In this document: positions 25,967 through 34,686 of the stretch, piece after piece
Layout of the letters: the number at the start of each line of letters is the position of its first letter
Numbering within the stretch: the first letter of the stretch is position 1
DNA from: Paratractidigestivibacter sp003150175
GTDB taxonomy: Bacteria > Actinomycetota > Coriobacteriia > Coriobacteriales > Atopobiaceae
Strand: one strand, 5' to 3'
Assembly (NCBI RefSeq): GCF_964283195.1
Contig: NZ_CAXYLH010000001.1
Length of the DNA stretch: 64,000 nt
Made by a program: the position numbers and the translations under genes
Notes under the pieces: model-generated
Told to the model about the DNA's origin: nothing
Seen by the model: only the letters and a program-made list of their open reading frames with translations
Databases searched by the model: none

Positions 25967-28680
25967 GGGATTGGCTGATTCGACGACGCGGCTACGAGTA
26001 CCTCGCGGCGCCGCTCGTCGCGCTTTTGGCCCTATGCGCCGCGTTCGCGGGCCGCGGCATCTACCCGTTCGGCAACCTCTCGGTCGCCATCTGGGATATG
26101 GACATCCAGTACGTCGGCCTCTTTGGCTGGCTGTCCAACGTGCTGCGCGGCCAAGGCTCGCTCGCGTACTCGTGGGGCGCGGGCATGGGAGAGGGGATGG
26201 CGGCGACGTTCGCCTACTACCTCTCGAGCCCCTTCAATCTGCTCGCCGGCCTCTTCGATGCCGGGGACGCCCCTCGACTCCTGAGCTGGCTCACCCTGCT
26301 CAAGCTCTCGTGCGCATCGCTGACCTGCTATTCGTTCCTCCGCGCGCGGCATCGGCCGGGGACGGTCCATGTGCTGCTGGGAGCATGCTACGCGTGCTGC
26401 GGCTGGGCCGTCGCCCAATGCAGCAACATCATGTGGCTCGACGGCCTGATCATGCTCCCGCTCGTGGTGCTCGGCGTCTGGCGCCTCGTGAACAAGGGCT
26501 CGTGCCTCACGCTGTTACTCTCCGTCGCCGGAGCCGTGGAGTTCAACTGGTACAGCGGCTACATGGATTGCGTATTCGCGGTCGCGTACTTCTTTGCCCT
26601 GTGGCTCGCGCTGCCCCGCGGGCAAAGGCGCGTCTCATGCGGGCTGCGCTTCGGCGCGACGATGCTGCTCGGCGTCGGGGCGAGCGCAGCGCTGTTCCTG
26701 CCGGCAGTGCTGGGGCTCCTGGGCACCAAAGAGGGCGGAGCGTCCATGTCCGACGGCTTCCTGCGCCTGAGCATGGCGTGCAACCCGATGAAGGTCGCCG
26801 GGGGGCTGTGCGTCTCGGCGACGCCGTCGAGCGACTGGGACGTCACGCCCGCGCTCTACTCGGGAGAGCTCGCGACCGTCCTCGCAGGCGCCTATCTGCT
26901 CGACTCCCGGTCGCCGCGAAGGGATCGCGTCTGCGGCGGGGCGCTGCTGGCGTTCATGGCGGTCTCGATGTGCTTCTTGCCCCTCGACGTCATGTGGTCG
27001 AGCTTCAAGCCGGCGACCTCCTACTTCTTCCGCTATTCATATGTGTTCTCCTTTGTGCTCGTGATCCTGGCGGCACGGGGGTGGGCCGCGCTCCGCGGGC
27101 GCGACGACGCCGCGCGGAGGCGACTCGCCCGCAGAGGGGCGTTGGCCGGCGCGGCGGTCGCGGGGGCGGGCATCGCTGCATACGCCGCCTACAAGCACGA
27201 GCTTCTTGTTGAGCCGTGGGCCGTCGCCGCCACCTTCGCACTGCTCGCGGCCTACGCCGTGCTCGCGCCCCGGGCAGTCGCCCCAGCGGCAAAGAAGGAC
27301 GCCGGGCGCGGGGCCCACGCGGCGCTTTTAGCCATAGCTGTCCTCGTCGTGGCCGAGCTCGGCGTCAACGCCTGGTCGGTCTTCGGCCACTACGGCCGCG
27401 ACGCGGACGACTGGGGCAGCTACATCGGCTCGCTGCAGGCCGCCTGCGACGAGGTGCCCTCTGGGGATGCCGGCCTGCGCATGGCGCGCGTGGGCGTGAG
27501 CTTCCGGGATCATGTGACCACCACAGAGAGCTTCGTCGCCGGCCTGACCGGCCCTTCCGAGTACACCTCGACGATGGGGGCTCCCATGGCCGACCTCTTC
27601 TCGCGCCTGGGGTATTGCGGCACGAACGAGGTCTTCGGGTATTACAGCAACAGCGCCATGAAACTCAGCGACTCCCTACTCGGCATCCAGTTCACGATGG
27701 CGCCCGAGGGCTCGATGGGCGGGCAGCCCGCCGCAACCGCCGAGGTCGGCGGACGTCCTGTGGGCATTTGGGAGAACGATTCGGCGATGCCCTTCGCATA
27801 CGGGATCCGCGCAGGAGCCGGCGGCAACGTGTGGCCCGAGGCGTCCTTCTCGTGCACAGACCTGCTCGAAAAGACCGGTTTCCGCGACCAATGGAACGGA
27901 TACGCCCTGGTAAAGGACCCGTTCTCCAACCAGGAGGCCATGCTCGGCGATATGTGCGGGCAGGACGCGTCAAGCGTTTACCGAAGCGCGAAGATCGAGG
28001 AGAGCGAAGGCGCCGAGGCCGCCGGCGAGAGAACTTGGCGCGTGACGACGGCCGTCGACGGGCCTCTTTACCTGTACCTCCCCGTCATCAGCGCGGTGCG
28101 ACAGAGCATGAACGTCTATGTGAACGGGAGCTTCGCCTCGTCCGTCGGGAACAACTTCGACGCAGGGGCGATGCTGCTCGGCTCCTTTACCGCCGGCGAG
28201 ACCATCGAGGTGACGGTGCGGCCGAGCGGGCGGCCGAGCTATACCGTGAGCGGCAGGAGCGCAGAGGAACTCGCGCACGAGGCGCTCTTTGGCCCGGAGA
28301 CCGACGACGCGATCGTCGCGGCATCGCTCGACGAGCCCGAGTTCGAGCGGCTCCGTGGCATGCTCGACGCGAAGGCGGCGCAGGTCACGGACTTCGATGA
28401 CGGCCATGTCGCGCTTTCGTGCTCTGCCGGGGAGGCGCAGACCCTCTTTACCGCGATTCCGTACGATGCCGGTTGGCACGCGACCGTGGACGGCGCGCCA
28501 GCAGAGATCCGCTGCCTGTACGGCGGCGTGTGCGGCATCGACCTCGGGGCCGGCGAGCATACGGTCGAGTTCTCCTACGAGACGCCGGGGCTCGGGGCGG
28601 GCTTAGCCGCCACGGCGGCGAGCATCGCCGCGTTCGCCCTCTGGCGCGCAGGAGAGAAACGCAGGTCGCGCCGCTCGTAA
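25963..28680 (+). CDS. YfhO-family membrane protein
   Basis: 905 residues. About a dozen hydrophobic segments in the first half, including WDMDIQYVG in the first outside loop, then a large outside domain and a last membrane helix with a basic tail. YfhO proteins are GT-C-like and take part in adding sugars to envelope polymers such as lipoteichoic acid. Coupled to the deacetylase (ATGA overlap) and divergent from the GtrB-like enzyme that could supply its lipid-linked sugar. Confidence 0.82.
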   Translation: MRDWLIRRRGYEYLAAPLVALLALCAAFAGRGIYPFGNLSVAIWDMDIQYVGLFGWLSNVLRGQGSLAYSWGAGMGEGMAATFAYYLSSPFNLLAGLFDAGDAPRLLSWLTLLKLSCASLTCYSFLRARHRPGTVHVLLGACYACCGWAVAQCSNIMWLDGLIMLPLVVLGVWRLVNKGSCLTLLLSVAGAVEFNWYSGYMDCVFAVAYFFALWLALPRGQRRVSCGLRFGATMLLGVGASAALFLPAVLGLLGTKEGGASMSDGFLRLSMACNPMKVAGGLCVSATPSSDWDVTPALYSGELATVLAGAYLLDSRSPRRDRVCGGALLAFMAVSMCFLPLDVMWSSFKPATSYFFRYSYVFSFVLVILAARGWAALRGRDDAARRRLARRGALAGAAVAGAGIAAYAAYKHELLVEPWAVAATFALLAAYAVLAPRAVAPAAKKDAGRGAHAALLAIAVLVVAELGVNAWSVFGHYGRDADDWGSYIGSLQAACDEVPSGDAGLRMARVGVSFRDHVTTTESFVAGLTGPSEYTSTMGAPMADLFSRLGYCGTNEVFGYYSNSAMKLSDSLLGIQFTMAPEGSMGGQPAATAEVGGRPVGIWENDSAMPFAYGIRAGAGGNVWPEASFSCTDLLEKTGFRDQWNGYALVKDPFSNQEAMLGDMCGQDASSVYRSAKIEESEGAEAAGERTWRVTTAVDGPLYLYLPVISAVRQSMNVYVNGSFASSVGNNFDAGAMLLGSFTAGETIEVTVRPSGRPSYTVSGRSAEELAHEALFGPETDDAIVAASLDEPEFERLRGMLDAKAAQVTDFDDGHVALSCSAGEAQTLFTAIPYDAGWHATVDGAPAEIRCLYGGVCGIDLGAGEHTVEFSYETPGLGAGLAATAASIAAFALWRAGEKRRSRRS

Positions 28681-28862
28681 CAGGCCGGCCGCCGCCGCAA
28701 TAGCCCCGGTGAGGGCATCGCTGCGAGGCTCGACCGCCTCCGAGGCCTCTCCCCTGAAAACGAGCTGGCCCAGTGCCTCCGTTCCCCTTGCTCGCCGCCC
28801 GCTCGCGGAAGTGCTGCGGCCGCGATGCGATGCATCAGGTATGCTCCGAGCGAGGGGGTCCC

Positions 28863-29108
28863 ATGAGCACAAAGAGCGTCGACATAGCCTCAGGCGCGAC
28901 CCCGGGCAAGAAGGGCCCGGGGCGCTTCGATGACCTGAGCCTCGAGGAGCTCGTGGCGCTTCTTGACGAGCAGGACCCCGCCCCCGCGCGCAAGCGGTTC
29001 AGGGGCAGACCAGCGCCCACACCCGCGACCGCTCCCACGCCCGCGTCCGACGACGACTGGTCGCGCATCTGCGCCGAGTGGGGCGTCGACCCCGAGGCGA
29101 AGGCCTGA
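28863..29108 (+). CDS. Small unknown protein
   Basis: 81 residues, largely disordered (basic KKGPGR, Pro/Thr-rich middle), with a short helix LSLEELVALLDEQ and an acidic C-terminus. GAGGGGG precedes ATG 28863. No known domain. Confidence 0.55.
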   Translation: MSTKSVDIASGATPGKKGPGRFDDLSLEELVALLDEQDPAPARKRFRGRPAPTPATAPTPASDDDWSRICAEWGVDPEAKA

Positions 29109-29205
29109 CGCCCGGCGCTGCCCAGCGCGCAGCGCCCGCAGAGCAGACATGCGGGCAGTGTCTCGGCGAGCCCGGCCCGCCGCGCCCCAGCAGGTCCCGC
29201 AGCCC

Positions 29206-30081
29206 CTACCGCTTCGACCCGCGCGGCCCGAGCGTCGGCCGGTGCATCGGCTTCTCCATCTGTCGCCTAAGCGCGTCCGCCGGCGCAGAGACGTCGATCC
29301 CCAGCAGCGCGTGCCCCAGCCACAGGAAGGCGACCAGCACCAGAAGCGGGATCACGCACGAGGTGACGATCATCACCACCGCGCCCTCGATGAGGTTGTT
29401 GACCTGCGCAACGACGCTGTCGGTGATGGATTGGGCCCCGTTGGCCAGAGCCTCGCCCGCATCGGTCACCATGTCGATCAGGGAATCCAGGAAGCCTTTG
29501 TTCTCGTTCTTCTCGCCCTCGGGCTCCTGGTCCTGACCTTGGTCCTGGTTCGCCGCCGCGTCGGTCTCCGCCTGCTCGATCGACGATTGGTGCATGGAGT
29601 CGACGCGCTCGGTGACCCACACGCTCGTCGGGACGAGGAAGAGCAAGACGGCCGCCACGACCAGGACACGGGTGCCCGCGACCCGCATGACGCGGCTCGT
29701 GCTGAGGTTGTTGTGCATGAGCAGCGCCGCGCAGAACAGCCCGAGGGCAAGGGGGATGAGCGCGCCGAAGGCGAGCGTGCTCAGGATGGTGAGCAGGTAT
29801 TTCTCGAGGTAGAGCACCGCGAGCACGATGCCCTCCCAGGCCTCGGGCCGCTCGTACGTCGGGCGCAGGACGAACTCGGAGATCAGCATGGCCACGACCA
29901 GCACGGCAGCGAGGGCGAGCTTGAGCGCCGGCCGCTCGGTCACCCAGTCCGAGAGGCTCGGCTGCGGCTCGACCTCGACCTCGTAGCTCGGGGCTGGGTC
30001 GTTCGGGGCGGCGGCGCGGATAGTGCTGAGGTCCCGCCGGCCGTCGGCAGGCCGGATCTCGCGACGAGGACGGTCGTTCAT
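29206..30081 (-). CDS. Four-helix membrane protein, copy 1 of a local family
   Basis: 291 residues. A disordered N-terminus, then four membrane helices (starting near 52, 90, 130 and 230) and a Gln/Glu/Asp-rich outside loop. It is a clear paralogue of the gene at 34687: both share LYLEKYLLTI, VWVT-R-D and VMIVTSC-PLLVL-FLW-GH. It lacks about 54 residues present after the first helix in that copy. Function unknown. Confidence 0.75.
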   Translation of the reverse strand: MNDRPRREIRPADGRRDLSTIRAAAPNDPAPSYEVEVEPQPSLSDWVTERPALKLALAAVLVVAMLISEFVLRPTYERPEAWEGIVLAVLYLEKYLLTILSTLAFGALIPLALGLFCAALLMHNNLSTSRVMRVAGTRVLVVAAVLLFLVPTSVWVTERVDSMHQSSIEQAETDAAANQDQGQDQEPEGEKNENKGFLDSLIDMVTDAGEALANGAQSITDSVVAQVNNLIEGAVVMIVTSCVIPLLVLVAFLWLGHALLGIDVSAPADALRRQMEKPMHRPTLGPRGSKR

Positions 30082-30123
30082 GGCGTTTTCTCCTTGGATG
30101 CTTTGGTGGATGCTCGGGTTGGT

Positions 30124-31009
30124 TCAGCGGGCCGGCACGGCTCGCCCGCGGAGCGTGGACGCGATCTCAGCGTTGAGCTCATTGTCCTCGGCCATGGGCA
30201 GGTTCATGCCGGCGAGGTCAACCTGCGGCTGGGCGGGCTTCTTTGCGGCACGCGCGTCGCTCCCAGCGCCTCCGTCCGCACAAAGAAGCCCGTCCCCCGC
30301 GCCCTCGCCGCCGGGCGCCTGCGCGACCTCGAACAGGATCGTGATCTGGAAGGTCGAGCCCTCCCCGACCCGGCTCGAAACCTCGATGGTGCCGCCCATG
30401 GCGTCGACGAGCTTCTTTGCGATGGACATGCCGAGGCCCGTGCCCTCGTAAGAGCTGCGCGCGCCAGGCGATTCCTGGGTGAACGGCTCGAAGATGCGCG
30501 CGAGGAACTCCGGGCTCATGCCGATCCCCGTGTCCGCGATGGTCCAGCGGCAGATCGCTCTGCCGTTCTCGTCGGACCAGTCGTCGAAGGTGGTCGTGAT
30601 CTTGCCGCTGGGACGGTTGTACTTGATGCAGTTGCTATAGATATTGATAAATATCTGGCGCAGGTGGAGCGCGCCGCGGTCTCCATCTTTTGGCGGTTCG
30701 CGCGGGCGAGCTCCGCGTCGTCAGGGTGGTCGCAGCTGATCCTGAGCAGGCCGAGAATGCCGTTCAGGGGCGTGCGTATGTCGTGGCTCATGCGGTGGAG
30801 GAAGTCGGTCCTCGCCCGCGCCGCCGCCTTGGCGAGCGCGGCCTCGAGCTCCTCCTGGTGCTTCTTTTCTGCGGCGACCGTGTCGTCGATATCCACGAAG
30901 ACGCCGATGGCGGTGCGGGCGAGGCTGTTCTTGTCGCGGCGGAACTTCGCGGCGTCGCGCACCCAGACGTAGCGGCCCGACTTGGTCCGAATCCGGTACG
31001 CGATGTCAT
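30124..31009 (-). pseudogene. Broken hybrid sensor histidine kinase
   Basis: Reading leftward: a PAS-like end (GRYVWVRDAAKF), HisKA (FLHRMSHDIRTPLNGILG) with the phospho-accepting His, then a loss of frame. The N-box region (HLRQIF, then NIYSNC) is in another frame, followed by GTGLGMSIAKKLVDAMGG of the ATPase domain, and only the start of a receiver domain (MAEDNELNAEIA). The dimerisation-to-N-box segment is too short, so there is an internal deletion with frameshift plus truncation at both ends. Confidence 0.8.
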
Positions 31010-31474
31010 AGGGCGTGGCCCCGGTCCGTGCGATGGAGCGGGGTGCCTTCGCCGACGAGGCGGCTACATCCGCGGAAAACTACCTTATCTTCATGCGGAG
31101 GTCCCTTCGGTTGGGTGGGTGACGCGATTATCCCTTATGGCGAGGGCAAGTGCGGCGGCAAGAAGCGCGGTCGGTCGTGGGCGGCGGTCGGCAGCGATCC
31201 GCGCCGGGGGTCGTAAACAAGCCTTGCAAAACACCAAGCCGAATGGGCGCCGGCCTCTCCAAGTCACAGGCCATATTTGCGGTATTGAACTTGCCGTCTC
31301 TCGGCTCCGAGCTCGAGCCGGATGATCCGCCGCCGCCCGCACGGAAAACCGGGGATGTTGGTACCGATGGACGAGAATTCCCGCGAATAGCAGCCGGGGC
31401 TTTCTATCACTATCACGTCAGGGACACGCCATGATTCCAGTTACGATTACCGCCGCCAGAAGAAGGGGCACGCG
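31010..31474. other. Noncoding debris
   Basis: No gene supported. One diverged unit of the CGTCGGTA palindrome family lies at about 31338-31392 (GGTACCGATGG between AAAACCGGGG and GAATTCCCGCG). The rest looks like eroded sequence. Confidence 0.4.
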
Positions 31475-31660
31475 ATGAAAGAGATAGTTGCCAACCTTAC
31501 TGGTGCCACACGTGCTAGTGAGGCCCAAGCGGCAACGCGCAACGACCGCTCTCGTGTTGCAAGTCCGTCGACAGCCGACGCCACAAAACCCAGCATGGTC
31601 GCCGTAGCCTTCGACTTCATGAACGAATACGCCGACGTCTTCGACGAGCTTTCCAAGTGA
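31475..31660 (+). CDS. Small antitoxin-like protein before Doc
   Basis: 61 residues; no recognised DNA-binding domain. The acidic C-terminus (FDFMNEYADVFDELSK) and a 4-base overlap with the Doc frame are typical of a toxin-antitoxin pair. Could be a truncated antitoxin. Confidence 0.5.
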   Translation: MKEIVANLTGATRASEAQAATRNDRSRVASPSTADATKPSMVAVAFDFMNEYADVFDELSK

Positions 31661-32043
31661 GCGGCTTACCCTAGCCGTCGAAAGAGCAGGCGTTCGCGGT
31701 TCACGACGCCGCAGTAGATCGCTTTGGTGGCACCCCAGGTGTACGCGATGAGGGGCTGCTCGACTCCGCGCTGGCAAGGTCCTTTGCCTCATTCGGCGGA
31801 AACGAGGCCTTTCCTGATGATATTTCCAAAGCTTGCGCCTTATGCCACGCCATCATTTCGAACCATCCTTTTGTCGACGGTAACAAACGCGCAGGTGCCG
31901 CCGTACTGGGCATGACACTGCGTGCAAATGGCGTGCAGTTCAAACCACGACACACCGAGTTCTACGCCGCGATGATCGGAGTAGCGGCGGGTGACGTCTC
32001 GTTCGAATCACTTACAAAATGGGTTAAAAGCCAGGTTAGATAA
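31657..32043 (+). pseudogene. Doc/Fic-type toxin with an early in-frame stop
   Basis: From GTG 31657 the frame encodes VSGLP, then TAG at 31672-31674, then 122 residues matching Doc: KEQAFAVHDAAVDRFGG, GVRDEGLLDSALA, and the Fic motif HPFVDGNKRAG. No start codon lies between the stop and the conserved region. Doc inactivates EF-Tu by phosphorylation. Either a pseudogene or a sequence error; the Fic motif itself is intact. Confidence 0.75.
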
Positions 32044-32077
32044 ATGATATCTCAAGGAACGCACCGCAGGGATAGAT

Positions 32078-32182
32078 TGCCACCTCGTGCCTCATTCCCC
32101 TTTTGGTGCTCACCGCGTTCCTTTGGATGGGGCACTCGCTCATGGGCATCGGCGTCTCCGTGTCGGCCAGCAGCCTGCGCGG
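32078..32182 (+). pseudogene. C-terminal relic of the four-helix membrane protein family
   Basis: Encodes SCLIPLLVLTAFLWMGHSLM and GIGVSVSA, matching the last helix and tail of the genes at 29206 and 34687. A stop precedes it and a repeat array follows. Confidence 0.75.
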
Positions 32183-32420
32183 GAATCGGGGACCGTCGGT
32201 AAACGAGCCTCCGCGCTGCGCGGGAATCGGGGACCGTCGGTATCAAAAGCCGGACCATTGCGCGCGGGAGCTACCGACGCTCTCGGTTTCTGGTGAAAAG
32301 AAGTCCTTCTTGCCGCGTCCTGCGCGGGAACCGGCGAGCGTCGGTACCGACGGTCGGCAATTCTGGCGCAGCCCGGCGCCCGCTTTACCGACAGCCCCGT
32401 TTTCCCGCGCAGCCGTGCCA
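32165..32420. repeat. Palindromic repeat array 1 (CGTCGGTA family)
   Basis: About six units around CGTCGGTA or TACCGAC, flanked by GCGCGGGAATC and CCGG. Contains the composite segment CGGTTTCTGGT followed by AAGAAG and CTTCTTGCCGC, shared with array 2. Confidence 0.75.
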
Positions 32421-32441
32421 CGGGTTCCAGATGTCACGCAT
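32406..32441 (-). pseudogene. 5' relic of a DUF5131 gene
   Basis: On the minus strand ATG 32441 starts MRDIWNPWHGCA, nearly the same as the first 11 codons of the intact gene at 43839-44777 (MHDIWNPWHGC). The rest is gone, replaced by the repeat array. Confidence 0.7.
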
Positions 32442-32449
32442 GGCACATG

Positions 32450-32920
32450 CTAGCCGGCGACAGCAATTAACCGAATGAAGCCGTTTGCCCACTCGACGGC
32501 GTCGGCAAGGTTCTGAAGTACGGGTAACCCAGAGGCTTGCTCAGCGTAGAGCCCCTCCCAGCCGTCTCGAAGGACGACCTCCGGAGGCCAAGTCTGCGCC
32601 TTCCTGTACGCGAAGAGCCTCTCGCGCACTCGCCTCTTCGCAACGAGGTCGAGCTCAGCGTTGGCAGCAACAAGCTGCAGGTCAACAAGATCACGGGCCC
32701 GATTGCCCGGCCCGGTCAGCGCGTGCAACTTCCGAGCGACCTGATGATCAAGCGGCATGAGCGGTGCCCGGCCGGGCGCCGGCAACCCAACCCGAGCAAA
32801 GAGCACGGCGGCATCAGCAAGATCGACCCAGTCCATGGAGTCCGCGTCGCCCACTTCGTTGTGCCCGACCTCAAGTGGAACCGAACACTTTTTATCACGG
32901 CAGTTGGCCGAGATTTACCA
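32450..32920 (-). pseudogene. Truncated AbiEii/AbiGii-type nucleotidyltransferase
   Basis: The C-terminal part of an AbiEii-family toxin: VPLEVGHNEVGD, then MPLDHQVARKLHALTG, DLVDLQLVAA and WEGLYAEQASGLPVLQ. The N-terminal nucleotidyltransferase motif is absent; the protein-like frame starts near 32900 beside two short direct repeats (ACGGCAGTCGGCCAG and a variant). Internal ATG 32854 would give 134 residues. Intact AbiEii acts as a toxin in abortive infection. Confidence 0.75.
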
Positions 32921-32988
32921 CGGCAGTCGGCCAGGTTTTTCCGCCAGGTGAACGCGCCATAGGACGCTCGCCCAGCACAGGGGGCGGT

Positions 32989-34347
32989 CTACAGGCAGTG
33001 CGCCATGTAGAGGGGCAGCTTCAGGACGCCGTCGCCTTGGCTCAGCTGGCTCGGGTGCAAGACGATGCTCTCCCCCACGCGCTTGCCGAACTTCTTGCGG
33101 AACTTGTCCAGCGAGACGGTGCTGTACCGCTTGCCGGACTTGACCTCCAGCGGCGTCACGCGAGGCTTCATTGCCGAATCGGCGAAGGGGAGCACAAGGA
33201 GGAAGTCAATCTCCATGCGCTCGTCCGCCTCACTCGACCACTTGGAGTAGAAGCGCAGCTCGTGGCCGTTGGCGACGAGCTGCTGGGCCACGGCGTTCTC
33301 CGTCAGCATCCCCTCGTTGACCGAGGCATCGCCCAGCAGCACCTGGCGGTACACCTCCGGCAGCGCATCGCCCGCGGCAGAGAAGGCCTCCGTGGAGAGC
33401 AGCCCCGTGTCGCCCATATAGCACTTGAGCGTCGTGTCATCCTCGCTGAGCGCGAGCCCGAGCGACGGGTCGGTGCTGAGCGTACAGAGGTTGACAGTGG
33501 CGGCCTCCTTGAGCCAGGCGAACGCCATCATGAAGTCGCGGGAGCGGGAGCCCTCCTCCACCTCGGTGTACACGAGCTTCTTCTCGTGGCGCGCCAGCAT
33601 CCCAGGGACGGCGTCGAAGACCGCCTTGATCCGCTTGGCGTCCGTGCCGCCGTATTTCTCGATGTCGTTGCGGTAGAGGCCGAGCACGTTGCGCTTCACC
33701 CTGTCGGCGGCCGCCATGTCCCGCCCCTGCGCGTACGCGGCGACGGCCTGTGGCATGCCCCCGACCAGCGTGTACTCGCCCCACAGGCGCATCGCCTTGC
33801 GGTGGAGGGTCTCCGGCAGCGGCCTGCGCGCGGCGTAGCCCGCGCGAATCGCCTGCGCCAGGGGCTCCTCCCCCATGGCCCAGAGGAACTCCTCGAAGTC
33901 CATGGGGGACATCCTCAGGGACTCCTCCTCGGAGGGGAGCAGGATGTCCTTGACGTTCGTCTTCAGCGAGACAAGCGAGCCAGTCTCCAGGTAGTCGTAG
34001 CGGCCGTCCGCCACGAGGTGCTTGATGAACTCGCGGGCCTGCGGGAAGAGCTGCACCTCGTCGAAGACGATGAGCGTGTCTCGCCTGACGAGGCTCGCGC
34101 CGTACGTCGCCGACAGGTAGAGAAAGAACGAGTCGAGGTCCGTCCGGGTATCGAGAAACACCTGCCTGAACTCGTCGGTCACGAGGCTGAAGTCGACCAT
34201 AACGTAGGAGGAGTACTCGTTCTTTGCGAACTCCTCGGCGATAGTCGACTTGCCGATTCTGCGAGCACCCTCGATCAGCAGGGCGCTGTGACCGTCGCTC
34301 TGGCGCTTCCATGCCAGAAGCTTGTTGTAAACCTTGCGCTTGAACAC
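32989..34347 (-). CDS. AAA ATPase with C-terminal DUF4143 domain
   Basis: 452 residues. Walker A EGARRIGKST (about 26-35), Walker B TLIVFDEVQLF (about 90-100), sensor ETGSLVS, then the DUF4143 half ending with a PD-(D/E)XK-like EIDFLLVLP and TPLEVKSGKRY. These proteins are common in gut bacteria; function not settled (possibly DNA-related or accessory defence). ATG 34347 lies downstream of a TATACT box and three 34-base-spaced repeats. Confidence 0.88.
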   Translation of the reverse strand: MFKRKVYNKLLAWKRQSDGHSALLIEGARRIGKSTIAEEFAKNEYSSYVMVDFSLVTDEFRQVFLDTRTDLDSFFLYLSATYGASLVRRDTLIVFDEVQLFPQAREFIKHLVADGRYDYLETGSLVSLKTNVKDILLPSEEESLRMSPMDFEEFLWAMGEEPLAQAIRAGYAARRPLPETLHRKAMRLWGEYTLVGGMPQAVAAYAQGRDMAAADRVKRNVLGLYRNDIEKYGGTDAKRIKAVFDAVPGMLARHEKKLVYTEVEEGSRSRDFMMAFAWLKEAATVNLCTLSTDPSLGLALSEDDTTLKCYMGDTGLLSTEAFSAAGDALPEVYRQVLLGDASVNEGMLTENAVAQQLVANGHELRFYSKWSSEADERMEIDFLLVLPFADSAMKPRVTPLEVKSGKRYSTVSLDKFRKKFGKRVGESIVLHPSQLSQGDGVLKLPLYMAHCL

Positions 34348-34367
34348 GTCTCGTCACCTCGCTGTTT

Positions 34368-34449
34368 CACGTTTCTTAGGGTTTGAGTATAGCCCAGTTC
34401 GCACGTTTCTAAGGGTTCGCGGGGGACCGATTCCGCACGTTTCTAAGGG
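34368..34449. repeat. Three direct repeats, 34-bp period, upstream of the ATPase gene
   Basis: CACGTTTCTTAGGG at 34368, CACGTTTCTAAGGG at 34402 and 34436. The middle copy sits about where the -35 region would be for TATACT on the minus strand (TATAG sequence near 34388). Likely regulator-binding sites. Confidence 0.7.
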
Positions 34450-34686
34450 TTCGCGGCGGCCGATCCGGGGATGGACCTGTGCCCACCCCGGCCCCGTCGG
34501 CGCCTCAGGCCCGCCCCCAATGGACACCGTCCTTCTTGCCGACTCGCCAATATGCACAGCCCTCTAATTCCGAAAACTCCAAGGCAGACAAGCACCCAAC
34601 TCGCCGGAGAGTCACAACCATGCCCCTCCCCATACCGCGGAGTATCATTTGGGCAGCCCAACGTCCGCGTTTGCAGGAGGCGCGCC

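Noticed and set aside
32165..32420. CRISPR array
   Set aside because: Units vary in sequence and spacing, are palindromic in the middle, have no equal spacers, and no cas genes are near.
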